Positions 26,104 to 34,889 of a stretch of DNA of 64,000 bases are shown in pieces. Numbering within the stretch: position 1 is the stretch's first letter; the number at the start of each line of letters is the position of its first letter. The notes beneath the pieces were generated by a model, which was not told the origin of the DNA, did not search any database, and saw nothing but the letters and a program-made list of their open reading frames with translations. This DNA is from Galbibacter sp048266365 (GTDB taxonomy: Bacteria > Bacteroidota > Bacteroidia > Flavobacteriales > Flavobacteriaceae): positions 156,980 through 220,979 of the forward strand of contig NZ_JBLWZP010000006.1 of NCBI RefSeq assembly GCF_048266365.1, given 5' to 3'. The position numbers and the translations under genes are program-made.

Positions 26104-27412
26104 GTAGGGATGTTATTTTTAATATTTCTGTTGTTGTTTCTGTTATCTTAAAACGATCGTCTGCACGAGCGCCAACAATCCAAATGATTTCATTGTCACC
26201 ATTGCAGAGCAACCATTGATTTTCTTTTTCCAATAAAGAAAACTTTTCATCTTTGAAATACTTACTGAGCTTTTTCTTCCCTAGCATTCCAAATGGGTAA
26301 AAATAGTCACCATTTTGTCGTTTGCGAAGTATAAGCGGAAACTTTAACTTTTCTTTATCAACTAAGACTTCATCCTTAGATATCTCCGTTTTTAATTCAG
26401 TATGTTCAATATGAAGTTGGATGGGATAGTTTATGCTCTCCTGCTCCTGCGTTATGGTATATTCATACTCCAATGTATTGGATTCCAATGGGACCAATAA
26501 CAATTGCTCCCGATTTCGAATCAATCGATGACTGTCAGAAATAAGTTGTTTTCCGGAAAGCGTGTCTAGGAGCTGCAATAGCTCTACTCCATTTTTAAAA
26601 CCAAATGGTTTAAAAAGTTCGTATAAAAAGGCAGTCAAGGGGACAAGCTCCATCAGCTTGATTACGGGTATTTCAATAACTCCATTATTTTCAGAAAACA
26701 GTTGATCTCGCTTTTGATCAACCGTAGTTTTCACAATGCTGTTGGATTGATTTAAATGCTGCAGTGACTTGGTGAAATTCTCCAAGAAATCTGGCTTCAT
26801 CTGCTTGATTAACGGAATGATATCATGTCGGTATTTATTTCTGATGTATTTAGACTCAGCGTTGCTGCTATCCTCACGCCACATTATCTGATGCGCCTTA
26901 GCGTACTGAACGATTTCAGATCTCGAAAAAGGTAGTAGTGGTCGAACAATATAATCATTGATCTCAGGAATACCTGTCAATCCTTCTAACCCACTAGCCC
27001 TACCAAGATTGATCAAGAAGGTTTCTAAATTGTCATCAGCGTGATGTGCGGTGAGTAAGTACGAAAACCCGAGTTCCTGCTTTTGCTGTAGAAACCAATC
27101 ATAACGCAGATCCCTAGCTGCCATCTGAATGGATACCTTAGCCTCTTGAGCATGGGTTTTTGTGTCGAAGTTGATGGTGTGAAAATCAACGCCATAAGTT
27201 TTACATAACGCTGTTATAAATTGTAGATCCTGCAAACTCTCTTGACCTCTTAATTGAAAATTACAATGCAATACACTACAATTGAGTTTTATATTACGAC
27301 ACAGATCTAAGAGCACCACGCTATCGATACCCCCACTTACCGCAAGGGCAATAGGTGTATTGAATAAAAAAGGAAGCTTGCGTTCAATATGAGTTTTAAA
27401 GCGCTGTTGCAT
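26096..27412 (-). CDS. tilS: tRNA(Ile)-lysidine synthase
   Basis: Modifies C34 of tRNA-Ile(CAU) to lysidine so that it reads AUA codons. The N-type ATP pyrophosphatase P-loop is AVSGGIDSVVLLD (residues 24-36); HADDNLETFLINLGRASGLEGL and the RNKYRHDIIPL block are family features. A C-terminal domain with LRKRQNGDYFYPFGM is also typical. Length of 438 residues is normal. It is 14 bp downstream of recN and overlaps dsbD by 8 bp, so recN-tilS-dsbD form a probable operon. Confidence 0.95.
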   Translation of the reverse strand: MQQRFKTHIERKLPFLFNTPIALAVSGGIDSVVLLDLCRNIKLNCSVLHCNFQLRGQESLQDLQFITALCKTYGVDFHTINFDTKTHAQEAKVSIQMAARDLRYDWFLQQKQELGFSYLLTAHHADDNLETFLINLGRASGLEGLTGIPEINDYIVRPLLPFSRSEIVQYAKAHQIMWREDSSNAESKYIRNKYRHDIIPLIKQMKPDFLENFTKSLQHLNQSNSIVKTTVDQKRDQLFSENNGVIEIPVIKLMELVPLTAFLYELFKPFGFKNGVELLQLLDTLSGKQLISDSHRLIRNREQLLLVPLESNTLEYEYTITQEQESINYPIQLHIEHTELKTEISKDEVLVDKEKLKFPLILRKRQNGDYFYPFGMLGKKKLSKYFKDEKFSLLEKENQWLLCNGDNEIIWIVGARADDRFKITETTTEILKITSLHA

Positions 27413-27426
27413 CCTACAAAGTTATG

Positions 27427-29088
27427 CTAATTTCGTTTGATCAGCAATTCGTTGGCATGCGCTCTTGCCGATGAACTAATATCTTTACCTCCGAGCATTT
27501 CAGCAATTTCAACTACACGTTGCTCTTGGTCTAATTTCTTCATCTGTGAAGTGGTAATACCTTGGATTTCCTCCTTATAAACCTTGTAGTGCTGATCGCC
27601 TTTAGCGGCTACCTGAGGAAGGTGAGTTATGGTAAAAACCTGCATGGTCTTACTCATTTGATACATGATATCCGCCATTTTGTTTGACACCTCGCCGGAT
27701 ACACCAGTATCGATCTCATCAAACATTATGGTGGGCAGATGCATATATTGTGCTAAGAGTGCTTTAATAGCCAGCATGATACGAGATAATTCCCCGCCTG
27801 AGGCTGCTTTTTTAAGTTCATTGAACTGTCCTCCTTTATTGGCAGAAAATAAGAATGACAAGCTATCCTTACCATGAGCTAGATAGTGCTCTGTCGGAAT
27901 TACTTCAATATTGAATTGGGCATTGGGCATTCCCAAGCTACCCAGGGTGTCTTCCAAGTGTTTTTTGAGCGGTGGAATACCACGAGCTCGTTTTTTATGC
28001 AAATCTAGAGCAACCTTGTCCAAGGCCTCTTCCATAGTCATAAGCTTCAATTGCAGGGCTTTGATATCATTTTCAAGATTCTCAGTTTTTGAAACTTGTA
28101 GCTCTAGTTGCTCTTGTAGATCAATGAGTTCTGTAACCTCTAAAGCATTGTGTTTCTTCTGAAGATTATAGATCAATTGAAGTCGTTCATTCACCTTTTC
28201 CAATTCCGCAGGATCGGCTTCTAGATTTTCCTCCAGTGATTGTACTTCGCCATAGACATCATCAAGTTCTATTAAAACAGATTCGATTCTGTCTGACAAA
28301 TCTTTGTAGGATTTGCCAAAGTCGCCCAAGCGATTGAAATTATTCTTGAGTTCTGTAAGGCTCGGCAATATTCCCATTTGCTCTCCACCTAATAACTGTA
28401 ACCCCTGACCAACTTTAGTTGAGATTTCCTCAACATTATTCAATTGTTCGAAGCTAGCTTCTAAGTCGGTAAGCATCCCCGGCTTTAATTTCGCTGCCTT
28501 TAATTCTTCCAATAAAAATGAATTGTAATCGTAATCCTTATCAGCCTGCTGCTGAAACTCAATCAAGGATTTTAATTCCTTTTTAAGCACCAAATAATCC
28601 GCAAGTTTAGCCCGGTACAGACTTAGTTCTTGGCTTACATCACCAATGGCATCAATAACTTGAAACTGAAAGTCATTATCGGTTAGTTTTAAAGTCTGAT
28701 GTTGTGAGTGAATATCGATAAGCCGCTCCCCCAGGGAAGACAATACATCTAGCGTAACAGGAGTGTCATTTACAAAAGCTCTAGATTTTCCACTCGGCAA
28801 AATTTCTCTTCGAATAATTGTTTGCTTCTCAAAATCCAGATCTTGCTGTTTAAAAAATTCTTCGAGATTGTAATTTTCAATGGCAAAGCTGGCTTCAATT
28901 ACACATTTTTCTTCTGCATTTTTAATACTACTGAGATCGGCTCTTTTGCCCAACACCAATGACAATCCTCCTAAAAGTATAGATTTTCCAGCACCAGTCT
29001 CTCCAGTAATGGAAATTAGTCCTTTGTCAAAATCTACATTAAGATGATCGATTAAGGCGTAGTTCTTTATGATCAGATTTGTTAACAA
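27427..29088 (-). CDS. recN: DNA repair protein RecN
   Basis: SMC-like ATPase for double-strand break repair. Walker A GETGAGKSILLGG is at about residues 29-41; a long coiled-coil middle (about 155-370) is followed by the signature region KKAASGGELSRIMLA and Walker B TIMFDEIDTGVSG. Length of 553 residues is normal. The start is TTG at 29088: the next codons give LTNLIIKNYALID, the usual RecN beginning, and an in-frame stop lies only three codons upstream, so no ATG start is available. A TAnnTTTG element lies just upstream. Confidence 0.95.
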   Translation of the reverse strand: MLTNLIIKNYALIDHLNVDFDKGLISITGETGAGKSILLGGLSLVLGKRADLSSIKNAEEKCVIEASFAIENYNLEEFFKQQDLDFEKQTIIRREILPSGKSRAFVNDTPVTLDVLSSLGERLIDIHSQHQTLKLTDNDFQFQVIDAIGDVSQELSLYRAKLADYLVLKKELKSLIEFQQQADKDYDYNSFLLEELKAAKLKPGMLTDLEASFEQLNNVEEISTKVGQGLQLLGGEQMGILPSLTELKNNFNRLGDFGKSYKDLSDRIESVLIELDDVYGEVQSLEENLEADPAELEKVNERLQLIYNLQKKHNALEVTELIDLQEQLELQVSKTENLENDIKALQLKLMTMEEALDKVALDLHKKRARGIPPLKKHLEDTLGSLGMPNAQFNIEVIPTEHYLAHGKDSLSFLFSANKGGQFNELKKAASGGELSRIMLAIKALLAQYMHLPTIMFDEIDTGVSGEVSNKMADIMYQMSKTMQVFTITHLPQVAAKGDQHYKVYKEEIQGITTSQMKKLDQEQRVVEIAEMLGGKDISSSARAHANELLIKRN

Positions 29089-29110
29089 TACAATTTAATT
29101 TTTAGCATCC

Positions 29111-29118
29111 CAAAGGTA
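29111..29118 (-). promoter_or_regulatory. Promoter -7 element of recN
   Basis: On the minus strand this reads TACCTTTG, an exact -7 match, with a TTG 16 nt upstream (29137-29135). The spacing is slightly short. The start codon is 22 nt downstream of the element. Confidence 0.5.
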
Positions 29119-29204
29119 ATTTTTATTTTGGAAGCAAACTAAGAATTTAAAAGCTGAAAAGCTAAAAGTTATCAAACCCACAGTAGTGATTCCTACTAAA
29201 ACAT

Positions 29205-30095
29205 TTAATACTTAATGCGACTCCAGGTTTTAGAGTACAATGGAGCCATGCTGTTAAGGTTTTCTTTTAATTCAGCAATTTTCACTTTAGGACCTCCCGA
29301 GAAAACATTGGCTATTTCTTCTGATTTGGCATCAAAGAACGCCTGTAAAACAAATGAGTTCGGACGGGTATTGTTGAGTTTATCCAGCAAGGCCATAGAA
29401 TTCAAAATATTATCCTTGGCCGTTTGAGGTTCTGAAACCAACAAATCCATACCTAGACGATGATAATCATAGAGTGCCATACGATACTCCCTAAAAGTGT
29501 TTGAGAGTAAGTTGTCCACCAATTCCCATCGAGATCTATTCCCATCGGTTTGTTTCCATCCACTAAAACCACTTCCTTGACTTAAGTTTACGATTGCCTG
29601 TGCCTGTTCATAATATGGGCTTCCACCTTCTTTAGAGAACGTATCAGCATCAATACCTAGGATGATATAGACATAGTATGAGACCACAGCCGTCAGATTG
29701 CTCTCAAAAACATTTGGATTAAAATAAAGAGGAGCAAACTCTACATACTTAAAGGTAAACTGCTTGTCCTGATAATTAAACACAGGAGATTGATATGTAG
29801 AATTAAACACAGGTCGATTCGATTGAATTTGAATGGTGCCGCTAAAAGTACTGTTGTCATATTGCGTAATGGTCACCATCATACTACATTCAATGCGCTC
29901 ATTTGCATTAAAATTACCATTGGTCCATTGTGTTTTATTTACATAGTCGTTCAGTGACTTTTGGAGTGTTGTAAAAATCTGCTTATTGGTTTGATTGACC
30001 TGATCGGAATTAACAATGACGGTACAGTTCAATTCCTGGCTATAGGTAAAGCTTAAGCAGGCACATAGTAGTAAGGTTAGGATTCGTTTAAGCAT
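29205..30095 (-). CDS. porD: PorD/DUF4835 family protein (type IX secretion associated)
   Basis: A 296-residue secreted protein of the DUF4835 family, which I recall being named PorD for a link to the Bacteroidota type IX secretion system; its molecular role is unclear. It starts with a signal peptide (LKRILTLLLCACLSFTYSQ) and continues with ELNCTVIVNSDQVNQTNK. The C-terminal half holds GGSPYYEQAQAIVNLS and MDLLVSEPQTAKDNIL. ATG 30095 was chosen because it opens the signal peptide directly and overlaps the coaBC stop by 8 bp; 30116 is a longer alternative. Operon with bamD, rpoZ and coaBC. Confidence 0.85.
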   Translation of the reverse strand: MLKRILTLLLCACLSFTYSQELNCTVIVNSDQVNQTNKQIFTTLQKSLNDYVNKTQWTNGNFNANERIECSMMVTITQYDNSTFSGTIQIQSNRPVFNSTYQSPVFNYQDKQFTFKYVEFAPLYFNPNVFESNLTAVVSYYVYIILGIDADTFSKEGGSPYYEQAQAIVNLSQGSGFSGWKQTDGNRSRWELVDNLLSNTFREYRMALYDYHRLGMDLLVSEPQTAKDNILNSMALLDKLNNTRPNSFVLQAFFDAKSEEIANVFSGGPKVKIAELKENLNSMAPLYSKTWSRIKY

Positions 30096-31299
30096 CAAGT
30101 CTGGATCGTATCTCATTAAAAATATCGATTGCCACTTCCGCTTTTGATTTTAATGGAAAAGCAATTCGATTTAACTTCTTATCTATAAATGTAACCTTAT
30201 TTGTTGATTTACCAAAACCGGCACCTGTATCATTTAAAGAATTTAAAACTATGGCATCCAAGTTTTTTCTTTGAAGTTTTGATACTGCATTATCAATTTC
30301 ATTCTCAGTTTCTAATGCAAATCCTACTAAAAATTGTCGCTCTTTTATCAGCCCCAGAGAGGCCAATATATCGCTAGTGGGTACTAGATCAATATGTAAT
30401 GTAGCAGTTTTCTTTTTTATTTTTTGATCTGCAACCTCAGCAGGTTTGTAATCTGCTACTGCGGCAGCCAAAATAGCGATATCCACCTGGTTAAAAACCT
30501 GATGTGCTGCGTTGTACATCTCTTCTGCACTTTGAACGCGTACCAGTTTAACTAAGGAGTGGTTTAAAGTCAATGCTGTAGGCCCAGCCACTAAAAAGAC
30601 CTCAGCACCCAATTTTGCAGCATGTTCAGCTAATGCAAATCCCATACGGCCACTAGAGTGGTTTCCAATGAAACGCACCGGATCGATGGCCTCATATGTT
30701 GGTCCTGCAGTAATTAAAACCCTTTTGCCATAAAGAGGCAGGGTTGATTGCAATTGATTTTCAACAAGAGAAACAATAGACTCTGGCTCCGCCATCCTTC
30801 CCTGACCTACTAATCCACTAGCAAGTTCACCGTTTTCGGCAGGAATGATAAAGTTCCCTCTTGCGATTAGCGTGCTTATATTTTCTTGGGTAGTTGGGTG
30901 ACTATACATGTCTAAATCCATTGCAGGTGCAATAAACACAGGACAAGTTGCAGATAAATAGGTCGCTAATAAAAAGTTATCAGAGTTGCCCGTGGCCATC
31001 TTTGACATCGTATTAGCTGTAGTCGGAGCAATGATCATAAGGTCAGCCCACAATCCCAAATCCACGTGATTGTTCCACATCGCATTCTCCTGTTTAGGAT
31101 CAGTAAATGAAGAATACACCTTGTTTTTAGACAACGTAGAAAGCGTTAAAGGAGTAACGAATTCTTTCGAATTTTCCGTCATTACCACTTTAACGCTTGC
31201 TCCGGCCTTGATGAGTAAACGCACCAAAAAAGCCGATTTGTATGCGGCTATTCCTCCTGATATTCCAAGTAAAACTTTTTTGCCGCTAAGTATGGACAT
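30088..31299 (-). CDS. coaBC: Phosphopantothenoylcysteine decarboxylase / phosphopantothenate-cysteine ligase
   Basis: Bifunctional coenzyme A biosynthesis enzyme. The N-terminal flavoprotein decarboxylase (CoaC, about 1-180) starts with GKKVLLGISGGIAAYKSA and has APAMDLDMYSHPTTQENI with the catalytic-loop residues. The C-terminal ligase (CoaB) has KRVLITAGPTYEAIDPVRFIG and the KKK stretch near residue 290. Length of 403 residues is normal. The start is 3 bp after the rpoZ stop and its stop overlaps porD. Confidence 0.97.
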   Translation of the reverse strand: MSILSGKKVLLGISGGIAAYKSAFLVRLLIKAGASVKVVMTENSKEFVTPLTLSTLSKNKVYSSFTDPKQENAMWNNHVDLGLWADLMIIAPTTANTMSKMATGNSDNFLLATYLSATCPVFIAPAMDLDMYSHPTTQENISTLIARGNFIIPAENGELASGLVGQGRMAEPESIVSLVENQLQSTLPLYGKRVLITAGPTYEAIDPVRFIGNHSSGRMGFALAEHAAKLGAEVFLVAGPTALTLNHSLVKLVRVQSAEEMYNAAHQVFNQVDIAILAAAVADYKPAEVADQKIKKKTATLHIDLVPTSDILASLGLIKERQFLVGFALETENEIDNAVSKLQRKNLDAIVLNSLNDTGAGFGKSTNKVTFIDKKLNRIAFPLKSKAEVAIDIFNEIRSRLDA

Positions 31300-31302
31300 G
31301 CC

Positions 31303-31626
31303 CTACTCTTTTTCTGTATTTCTATAATAAATTTTGTCGTTCAACCACTCTTCAATTGCAATAGCATGTGGTTTTGGAAGTCTTTCATAAAACTTAGAAA
31401 CTTCGATTTGTTCCTTGTTTTCAAAAATCTCCTCCAAGCTATCAGTATAGGTTGCAAACTCCTCCAACTTCTCTATCAACTCCTTTTTGATATCACCATT
31501 AATTTGGTTGGCGCGTTTAGCAACTATTGAAATAGCCTCATAAATATTATCTGTAGGTACATCCAACTCATTTCTATCATATGTAATGGTAGAAATAGGT
31601 GCTTCAGAGTTTCTCAATTCGCTCAT
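31303..31626 (-). CDS. rpoZ: RNA polymerase omega subunit
   Basis: A 107-residue Bacteroidota-type omega subunit, a small assembly factor of RNA polymerase. TDNIYEAISIVAKRANQIN corresponds to the conserved helix in which omega binds the beta-prime subunit. The C-terminal tail, KPHAIAIEEWLNDKIYYR, is typical of this phylum. It lies 9 bp after bamD and 3 bp before coaBC in the same orientation, an arrangement known for this lineage, which strengthens the call. Confidence 0.9.
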   Translation of the reverse strand: MSELRNSEAPISTITYDRNELDVPTDNIYEAISIVAKRANQINGDIKKELIEKLEEFATYTDSLEEIFENKEQIEVSKFYERLPKPHAIAIEEWLNDKIYYRNTEKE

Positions 31627-31635
31627 AATTTTTAT

Positions 31636-32469
31636 TTAATTATTTACTGTGTATTTTTCTAGTAATTCTTCTAATTCAGTAGCATCTTCAACTAAATCGC
31701 TATTCATTTTATCAGATCTACTGATATATTTCGATTCAGGATATTCACTTTTAAAAGCATTGTATGCTTCATTGGCATTTTCGATACGCTCTTTTTTCTT
31801 ATTATAAACACTATTGATAGCTAGATTATATCGAGCCAAGTAATCGTAAAACATAGCGTCTTCCTTGTATAAAGAACCTGGAAAGTTCTCAAAAAAGGTT
31901 TCGAAGGACTTTATGGAAGCATTGTAATCAGAAATTCTATTGTACTGTTTTGCAATCTCAAATGACTTTTTCTCCAACTTCCCTCTAAGGGCCTCCATCA
32001 TCTTATTTGCCTCGTCTAAAAAAGCAGACTCTGAATAGGTATTGATAAAAATCTGTAACCTATCGATGGCCTTTTGAGTTTCCCCTTGTTCTAAACTATA
32101 TCTTGGAGAAGTCAAATACTGACTCTTAGCCCCCATAAACGCAGCCTCTTCAGCTTTATCACTACGTGGATACGATTTGGTAAATCTCTCAAATTGATAA
32201 GCCGCTAGGTAATAGTCTTTAGACTGATAATATGAGTTGGCATAAAAAAACTGCAAACGCTCTCCCTGAGGTTTTCCAACATATTGCGGAACGATCTGCT
32301 CATAGATTCTGATAGCCCGTTTATAGTCACCTTCATTGTACAACTTCTCAGCCATGTCATATTTCTTTTTGACATCACTATCTTTTAGCACCTTTTGGTA
32401 TTCACTACATCCACTCAGTAGAACTAATGCAAAAAACGCTAAATAAGTAAATCTCCACTTTTTAATCAT
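31636..32469 (-). CDS. bamD: Outer membrane assembly lipoprotein BamD
   Basis: Lipoprotein of the BAM complex, which inserts beta-barrel proteins in the outer membrane. The signal peptide ends in the lipobox LLSGC (Cys21). Tetratricopeptide-like repeats follow: KYDMAEKLYNEGDYKRAIRI, then the block with FFYANSYYQSKDYYLAAYQF and FTKSYPRSDKAEEAAFMGA, both characteristic of BamD/YfiO. Length of 277 residues is normal. It is the first gene of a bamD-rpoZ-coaBC-porD cluster. Confidence 0.93.
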   Translation of the reverse strand: MIKKWRFTYLAFFALVLLSGCSEYQKVLKDSDVKKKYDMAEKLYNEGDYKRAIRIYEQIVPQYVGKPQGERLQFFYANSYYQSKDYYLAAYQFERFTKSYPRSDKAEEAAFMGAKSQYLTSPRYSLEQGETQKAIDRLQIFINTYSESAFLDEANKMMEALRGKLEKKSFEIAKQYNRISDYNASIKSFETFFENFPGSLYKEDAMFYDYLARYNLAINSVYNKKKERIENANEAYNAFKSEYPESKYISRSDKMNSDLVEDATELEELLEKYTVNN

Positions 32470-32473
32470 TCGG

Positions 32474-32481
32474 CAAAATTA
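32474..32481 (-). promoter_or_regulatory. TAnnTTTG element abutting the bamD start
   Basis: On the minus strand TAATTTTG is followed after four bases by the bamD ATG (32469). It matches the -7 consensus; if used, the transcript would be leaderless or nearly so. No TTG is seen at -33. Confidence 0.45.
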
Positions 32482-32590
32482 GTTAATTATCTTAAATATT
32501 AAAAACATTTTTACATCCCCAATGTAAGGCAGTAAAATAGATTAAAAGAAGACTGTCTTATATTTTATCAATTTTTTAACGCAATACAGC

Positions 32591-32616
32591 AAAAAACCCG
32601 ATCGCAATGCCGGGTT
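32591..32616 (-). terminator. Intrinsic terminator of dapA
   Basis: AACCCG/CGGGTT stem with a 10-nt loop; read on the minus strand it is followed by a T6 tract. It lies 23 bp after the dapA stop. Confidence 0.82.
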
Positions 32617-32638
32617 ATTCTATTTTTATATCCTCAAA

Positions 32639-33529
32639 TTATACGGTTTGCGAAACATTAATAGAGTTTGCAATTCGCTGTTTTAAATCCGCGGTGGCCT
32701 CAACTAACGGCAGCCTTACGACATCACTACAAAGTCCTAAATATTCAAAAACAGCCTTTATGCCTGCAGGGTTTCCTTGCTCGAATATAAGTTCGATGAT
32801 ATCCATTAATTGGAAATGCAAGTGATTTGCTTGATCCAAATCTCCTCTCAGTCCGTGTCTAACCATAGTTGAGAACGCTTTTGGTAAGCCCTGTCCGATT
32901 ACAGAGATCACCCCTGAACCTCCAGCCAAAACCATAGGTAGGGTGAGCATATCATCTCCAGAGATCACCAAAAAACCTTTAGGTTTATTTTTTATAAGTT
33001 TCATCGCTTGAACAATATCTCCGGCAGCTTCCTTGATACCGATGATATTCTCAAATTCATTTGCCAAACGAATTACTGTAGTAGGAAGCATATTTGAACT
33101 CGTCCTTCCTGGAACATTATAAAGTATAACTGGTAACGGTGAACTCTCAGCTATCGCTTTAAAATGTCTATAAATCCCCTCCTGAGTTGGCTTATTATAA
33201 TAAGGAGAAACTGACAATATTGCATCAAAGACGCTTAAGTCCTCTGAGTGAAGCTCATGAACAACCTCTGCAGTATTATTACCGCCAACACCTAAAACTA
33301 TAGGTAATCTCCCAGCATTTGCACTGACAATAGTTTGCTTGACAAGCTGTTTTTCTTCCTTGCTTAGGGTTGCGGACTCTGCTGTGGTCCCCAGCACTAC
33401 TAAATATTCGACACCGCCATCAATTACATGATTTACAATAGCGCTTAACGCCTGTACATCTACACTCGAGTCTGACCTAAAAGGTGTGACTAGTGCTACT
33501 CCTGTCCCAAGAAATTTTGACATAATCAT
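32639..33529 (-). CDS. dapA: 4-hydroxy-tetrahydrodipicolinate synthase
   Basis: Condenses aspartate semialdehyde and pyruvate in lysine and diaminopimelate synthesis. The Schiff-base lysine is in GIKEAAGD (Lys166) and the catalytic tyrosine in ILYNVPGRTSSN (Tyr137). GTTAESATLSKEEK is the usual GTTGE-type pyruvate loop. Length of 296 residues is normal. ATG 33529 forms an ATGA overlap with the stop of the upstream DUF6913 gene; ATG 33523 two codons later is equally plausible. A terminator follows. Confidence 0.96.
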   Translation of the reverse strand: MIMSKFLGTGVALVTPFRSDSSVDVQALSAIVNHVIDGGVEYLVVLGTTAESATLSKEEKQLVKQTIVSANAGRLPIVLGVGGNNTAEVVHELHSEDLSVFDAILSVSPYYNKPTQEGIYRHFKAIAESSPLPVILYNVPGRTSSNMLPTTVIRLANEFENIIGIKEAAGDIVQAMKLIKNKPKGFLVISGDDMLTLPMVLAGGSGVISVIGQGLPKAFSTMVRHGLRGDLDQANHLHFQLMDIIELIFEQGNPAGIKAVFEYLGLCSDVVRLPLVEATADLKQRIANSINVSQTV

Positions 33530-34047
33530 AATCGTTTTAATATGTTAAGGTATTTGACCAACTCTTTTGAAAACTGGTCATAATCCTTTTCATTAACCTT
33601 CAATACCAAGTTGTTAACATTCTCACTTCCTTCCGTTATACCAACTTTAAGCTCACTTTTACACAAGGTGGATACATATTTTAAAAACAAATTAGGCGTG
33701 CTGTAATAGTTTATGGCAATATCATAAGGTCGATCTAAAAACGCTTGTATATCTTCCTGTTTGACCTTCCCATTAATTCCAAAGGAATTCTGGGAGAACA
33801 CTGGAATCATATAATTGACATTTTTATAAATTCTGTCGACATATCCCGCTATAAAAATATTATCATTACTAATGCGAATAGCCTTGGCAATATCCATTAA
33901 TGGTTTGTAATCCACCAGGGTGTCGTAATTAATAATAATAGCCAATGAACGTACAGCTCCTGCGTCTCCACCATAATTAGCTGGTTTTAAGTTGGATGCT
34001 TTAATTGCTTTTTTTATAGAATTTTCTTTAAGACCCTTAAAAATCAT
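33526..34047 (-). CDS. DUF6913 family protein
   Basis: A 173-residue cytosolic protein that I recognise as DUF6913, a small family restricted to Bacteroidota with no known activity. Visible blocks are NYGGDAGAVRSLAIIINYDT and FLDRPYDIAINYYSTPNL. The ATG at 34047 was preferred; a TTG two codons earlier (34053) is also open. It is translationally coupled to dapA through a 4-bp ATGA overlap, so it may be linked to lysine or cell-wall synthesis, but this is only guilt by association. Confidence 0.78.
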   Translation of the reverse strand: MIFKGLKENSIKKAIKASNLKPANYGGDAGAVRSLAIIINYDTLVDYKPLMDIAKAIRISNDNIFIAGYVDRIYKNVNYMIPVFSQNSFGINGKVKQEDIQAFLDRPYDIAINYYSTPNLFLKYVSTLCKSELKVGITEGSENVNNLVLKVNEKDYDQFSKELVKYLNILKRL

Positions 34048-34055
34048 GTACAATT

Positions 34056-34073
34056 CCTTTATTTTTGTAAAGG
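34056..34073 (+). promoter_or_regulatory. Promoter -7 element inside an inverted repeat, 5'-nucleotidase operon
   Basis: TATTTTTG (34060-34067) matches the -7 consensus. It is flanked by CCTTTA and TAAAGG, a 6-bp inverted repeat that could be an operator. The downstream ATG is at 34115. Confidence 0.45.
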
Positions 34074-34114
34074 TAAAACTTTATAGTCTTAACGCGGTAA
34101 AATTAAAGAATCTT

Positions 34115-34882
34115 ATGCGTATAAAAACACAACATTTTGTTATATTTACAACTTTCATGCTTTGTATCTCTTGTCAACAAAAGGATCCTAAAATTCAAGA
34201 AATTCATGGAAGAGAGATCGCGATGGTCGATAGCATCCCCGAAATTGACAGTATCAAAAAGTTTATTACACCCTATAGAACACACATTAAAGAAGTTTTA
34301 GATACGCCCTTATCGTATGCACCTAAGACAATGCAAAAGTCTGATGGAGCACTGAATTCGTCCATTGGCAATTTTATTGCTGATCTCACCTATGAAGTTT
34401 CCAACCCTGTTTTTGAAAAGCGAACAGGAAAAACAATTGATTTTGCTCTATTAAATCACGGTGGTATACGGTCAATCATATCTCAAGGAGTAGTGAGTCG
34501 AAGGACGGCCTATCAGGTGATGCCATTTGAGAATAGAGTTTTAATTCTGGAAATCAGTGGTGAAAAACTTATGGAGCTCTTAATTTATTTAGCCGAATCA
34601 AAAACTGCTCACCCAATTAGCAAACAATTACAACTACAACTCAAGGCTAACGGGGATATTGCCATGGCTACTATAAACAACCAGGCTATTGATGTAACTA
34701 AAAATTACTTTGTGGTAACTTCAGATTTTTTAGCAAATGGTGGTGACCACATGAACTTCTTTAAGAATCCCATTAGCACTACTGATATTGACTATTTGCT
34801 AAGAAATGAAATCATTGATTATTTTACGAAAATTGACACCATACGGGCCGCTGTAGACCAACGATTCACTCAACTTAAATAA
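34115..34882 (+). CDS. 5'-nucleotidase C-terminal domain lipoprotein (UshA C-half)
   Basis: A 255-residue lipoprotein (lipobox around CISC) consisting only of the substrate-binding 5'-nucleotidase C-terminal domain. Diagnostic blocks are FALLNHGGIRS, the YQVMPFENRVLILEISGEKL stretch and NYFVVTSDFLANGGDHM, which bind the nucleoside in UshA. There is no metallophosphatase part; that is encoded by the next gene 7 bp downstream. The two proteins probably act as a pair on nucleotides in the periplasm. ATG 34115 was chosen because it opens the signal peptide; an open frame extends upstream to 33992 without a convincing start. Confidence 0.9.
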   Translation: MRIKTQHFVIFTTFMLCISCQQKDPKIQEIHGREIAMVDSIPEIDSIKKFITPYRTHIKEVLDTPLSYAPKTMQKSDGALNSSIGNFIADLTYEVSNPVFEKRTGKTIDFALLNHGGIRSIISQGVVSRRTAYQVMPFENRVLILEISGEKLMELLIYLAESKTAHPISKQLQLQLKANGDIAMATINNQAIDVTKNYFVVTSDFLANGGDHMNFFKNPISTTDIDYLLRNEIIDYFTKIDTIRAAVDQRFTQLK

Positions 34883-34889
34883 TTCCTCC

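Noticed and set aside
27911..28162. 83-codon ORF on the plus strand
   Set aside because: Antisense to recN; Cys/Ser-rich sequence reflects the complement of coiled-coil codons.
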